64,000 nucleotides of DNA from Paragordius varius (taxonomy: Eukaryota; Nematomorpha): positions 620,001 through 684,000 of the forward strand of contig OZ176053.1 in assembly GCA_964247055.1 (NCBI GenBank). The letters are read 5' to 3'. The notes under the pieces were generated by a model that did no database searches, was not told where the DNA came from, and saw only the letters and a list, made by a program, of their open reading frames with translations. Shown piece after piece: positions 63,626-64,000 of the stretch; position 1 is the stretch's first letter, and the number at the start of each line of letters is the position of its first letter. Position numbers and translations under genes: made by a program.

Positions 63626-64000
63626 CTGAATTAACGTATATTAATACCAAATACTTGGCTGTTAAACTAACATAAATATATTAAATTATAGGCATCACGT
63701 TTAATTAAATGGTGAGATCCTTTTTTAACATATTGGCACTAATTACATACATATTATTGTGTTGTGAACCGCGATATATACCGCTAATGTTACCACCTTA
63801 CATGGTAAAATTTTACTGTATCTTTGGAAAAATATGGGCAAGATAAATTTTATTGTGAGGGTCTCATGCGGCCCATAAACCGCGGTTTGAGTGGCATATA
63901 TAGCTGGGCTCATTTTTCTGTTATGGGTAATCAATTATGGACGCTTTATTTGTGGTTTTGTTAGAATTTAGGGATTGTAAAATTATTTTATATAGATACT
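63626..64000. other. Intergenic right edge
   Basis: Contains loosely inverted AACCGCG stretches (63768-63775 and 63876-63884) that may be an old hAT-type MITE; nothing firm. Confidence 0.25.

Noticed and set aside
1-64000. tRNA, rRNA or other structured RNA genes
   Set aside because: No cloverleaf with a B-box-like GGTTCRANTCC segment or rRNA core was seen; hairpins present are explained by palindromic MITEs.
1-64000. LTR retrotransposon, endogenous virus or Polinton copies
   Set aside because: No paired long terminal repeats, protease, integrase or capsid-type frames recognised; large direct repeats are the tandem array units.

Overview
The window is AT-rich (roughly three quarters A+T by eye) animal nuclear DNA. 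Evidence for an animal: split genes with GT-AG introns, an actin-binding filamin, an ADAMTS-type secreted metalloprotease, an RTE-clade LINE, a Charlie-like hAT, a Helitron and several palindromic TA-target MITE families. The protein divergence and small introns suggest an invertebrate, perhaps an arthropod; the sequence alone does not name the species.

Layout. (1) 1454-13528, minus strand: a 13-exon filamin gene whose exons join in phase into 821 codons: two calponin-homology domains, four filamin repeats and a 55-residue unrelated tail. Its introns are filled with MITEs and minisatellites. (2) 13773-46413: no host gene recognised. This is a tandem array of three copies (A 13773-~21010, B ~25636-36063, C 36064-46413) of a ~10.3-kb unit. 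A and B are incomplete, and the A/B junction holds a hAT and a snapback element. Copies carry different insertions: a Helitron and a TTAA element in A, an RTE LINE in B, another TTAA element and a TA MITE in C. Each paralogous copy acts as the empty site for the others, so insertion ends and target duplications can be read directly. (3) 46419-57899, minus strand: a 14-exon ADAMTS-like gene joining in phase into 566 codons: signal peptide, propeptide with furin-type RKR site, metzincin catalytic domain, disintegrin-like region and one thrombospondin type 1 repeat, with no recognisable cysteine-rich or spacer region. Its predicted stop lies 6 bp from the edge of array unit C. (4) 58-64 kb: intergenic repeats (CACTA-like MITE, snapback element, MITEs and a GGAACCGG-rich hAT-type element with a perfect 8-bp target duplication).

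The most abundant sequence is a ~290-bp near-palindromic TA-target MITE (called family M here; ends CAGTAAAAATTGAAATTATA, core CGGACAAAACG) with close to 30 full or partial copies. The only autonomous-looking element is the RTE LINE, with an uninterrupted endonuclease-reverse transcriptase frame. No tRNA, rRNA, CRISPR array, or retroviral, LTR or Polinton element was recognised. Exon ends were set by hand from splice sites and phase; no search or transcript evidence was available.
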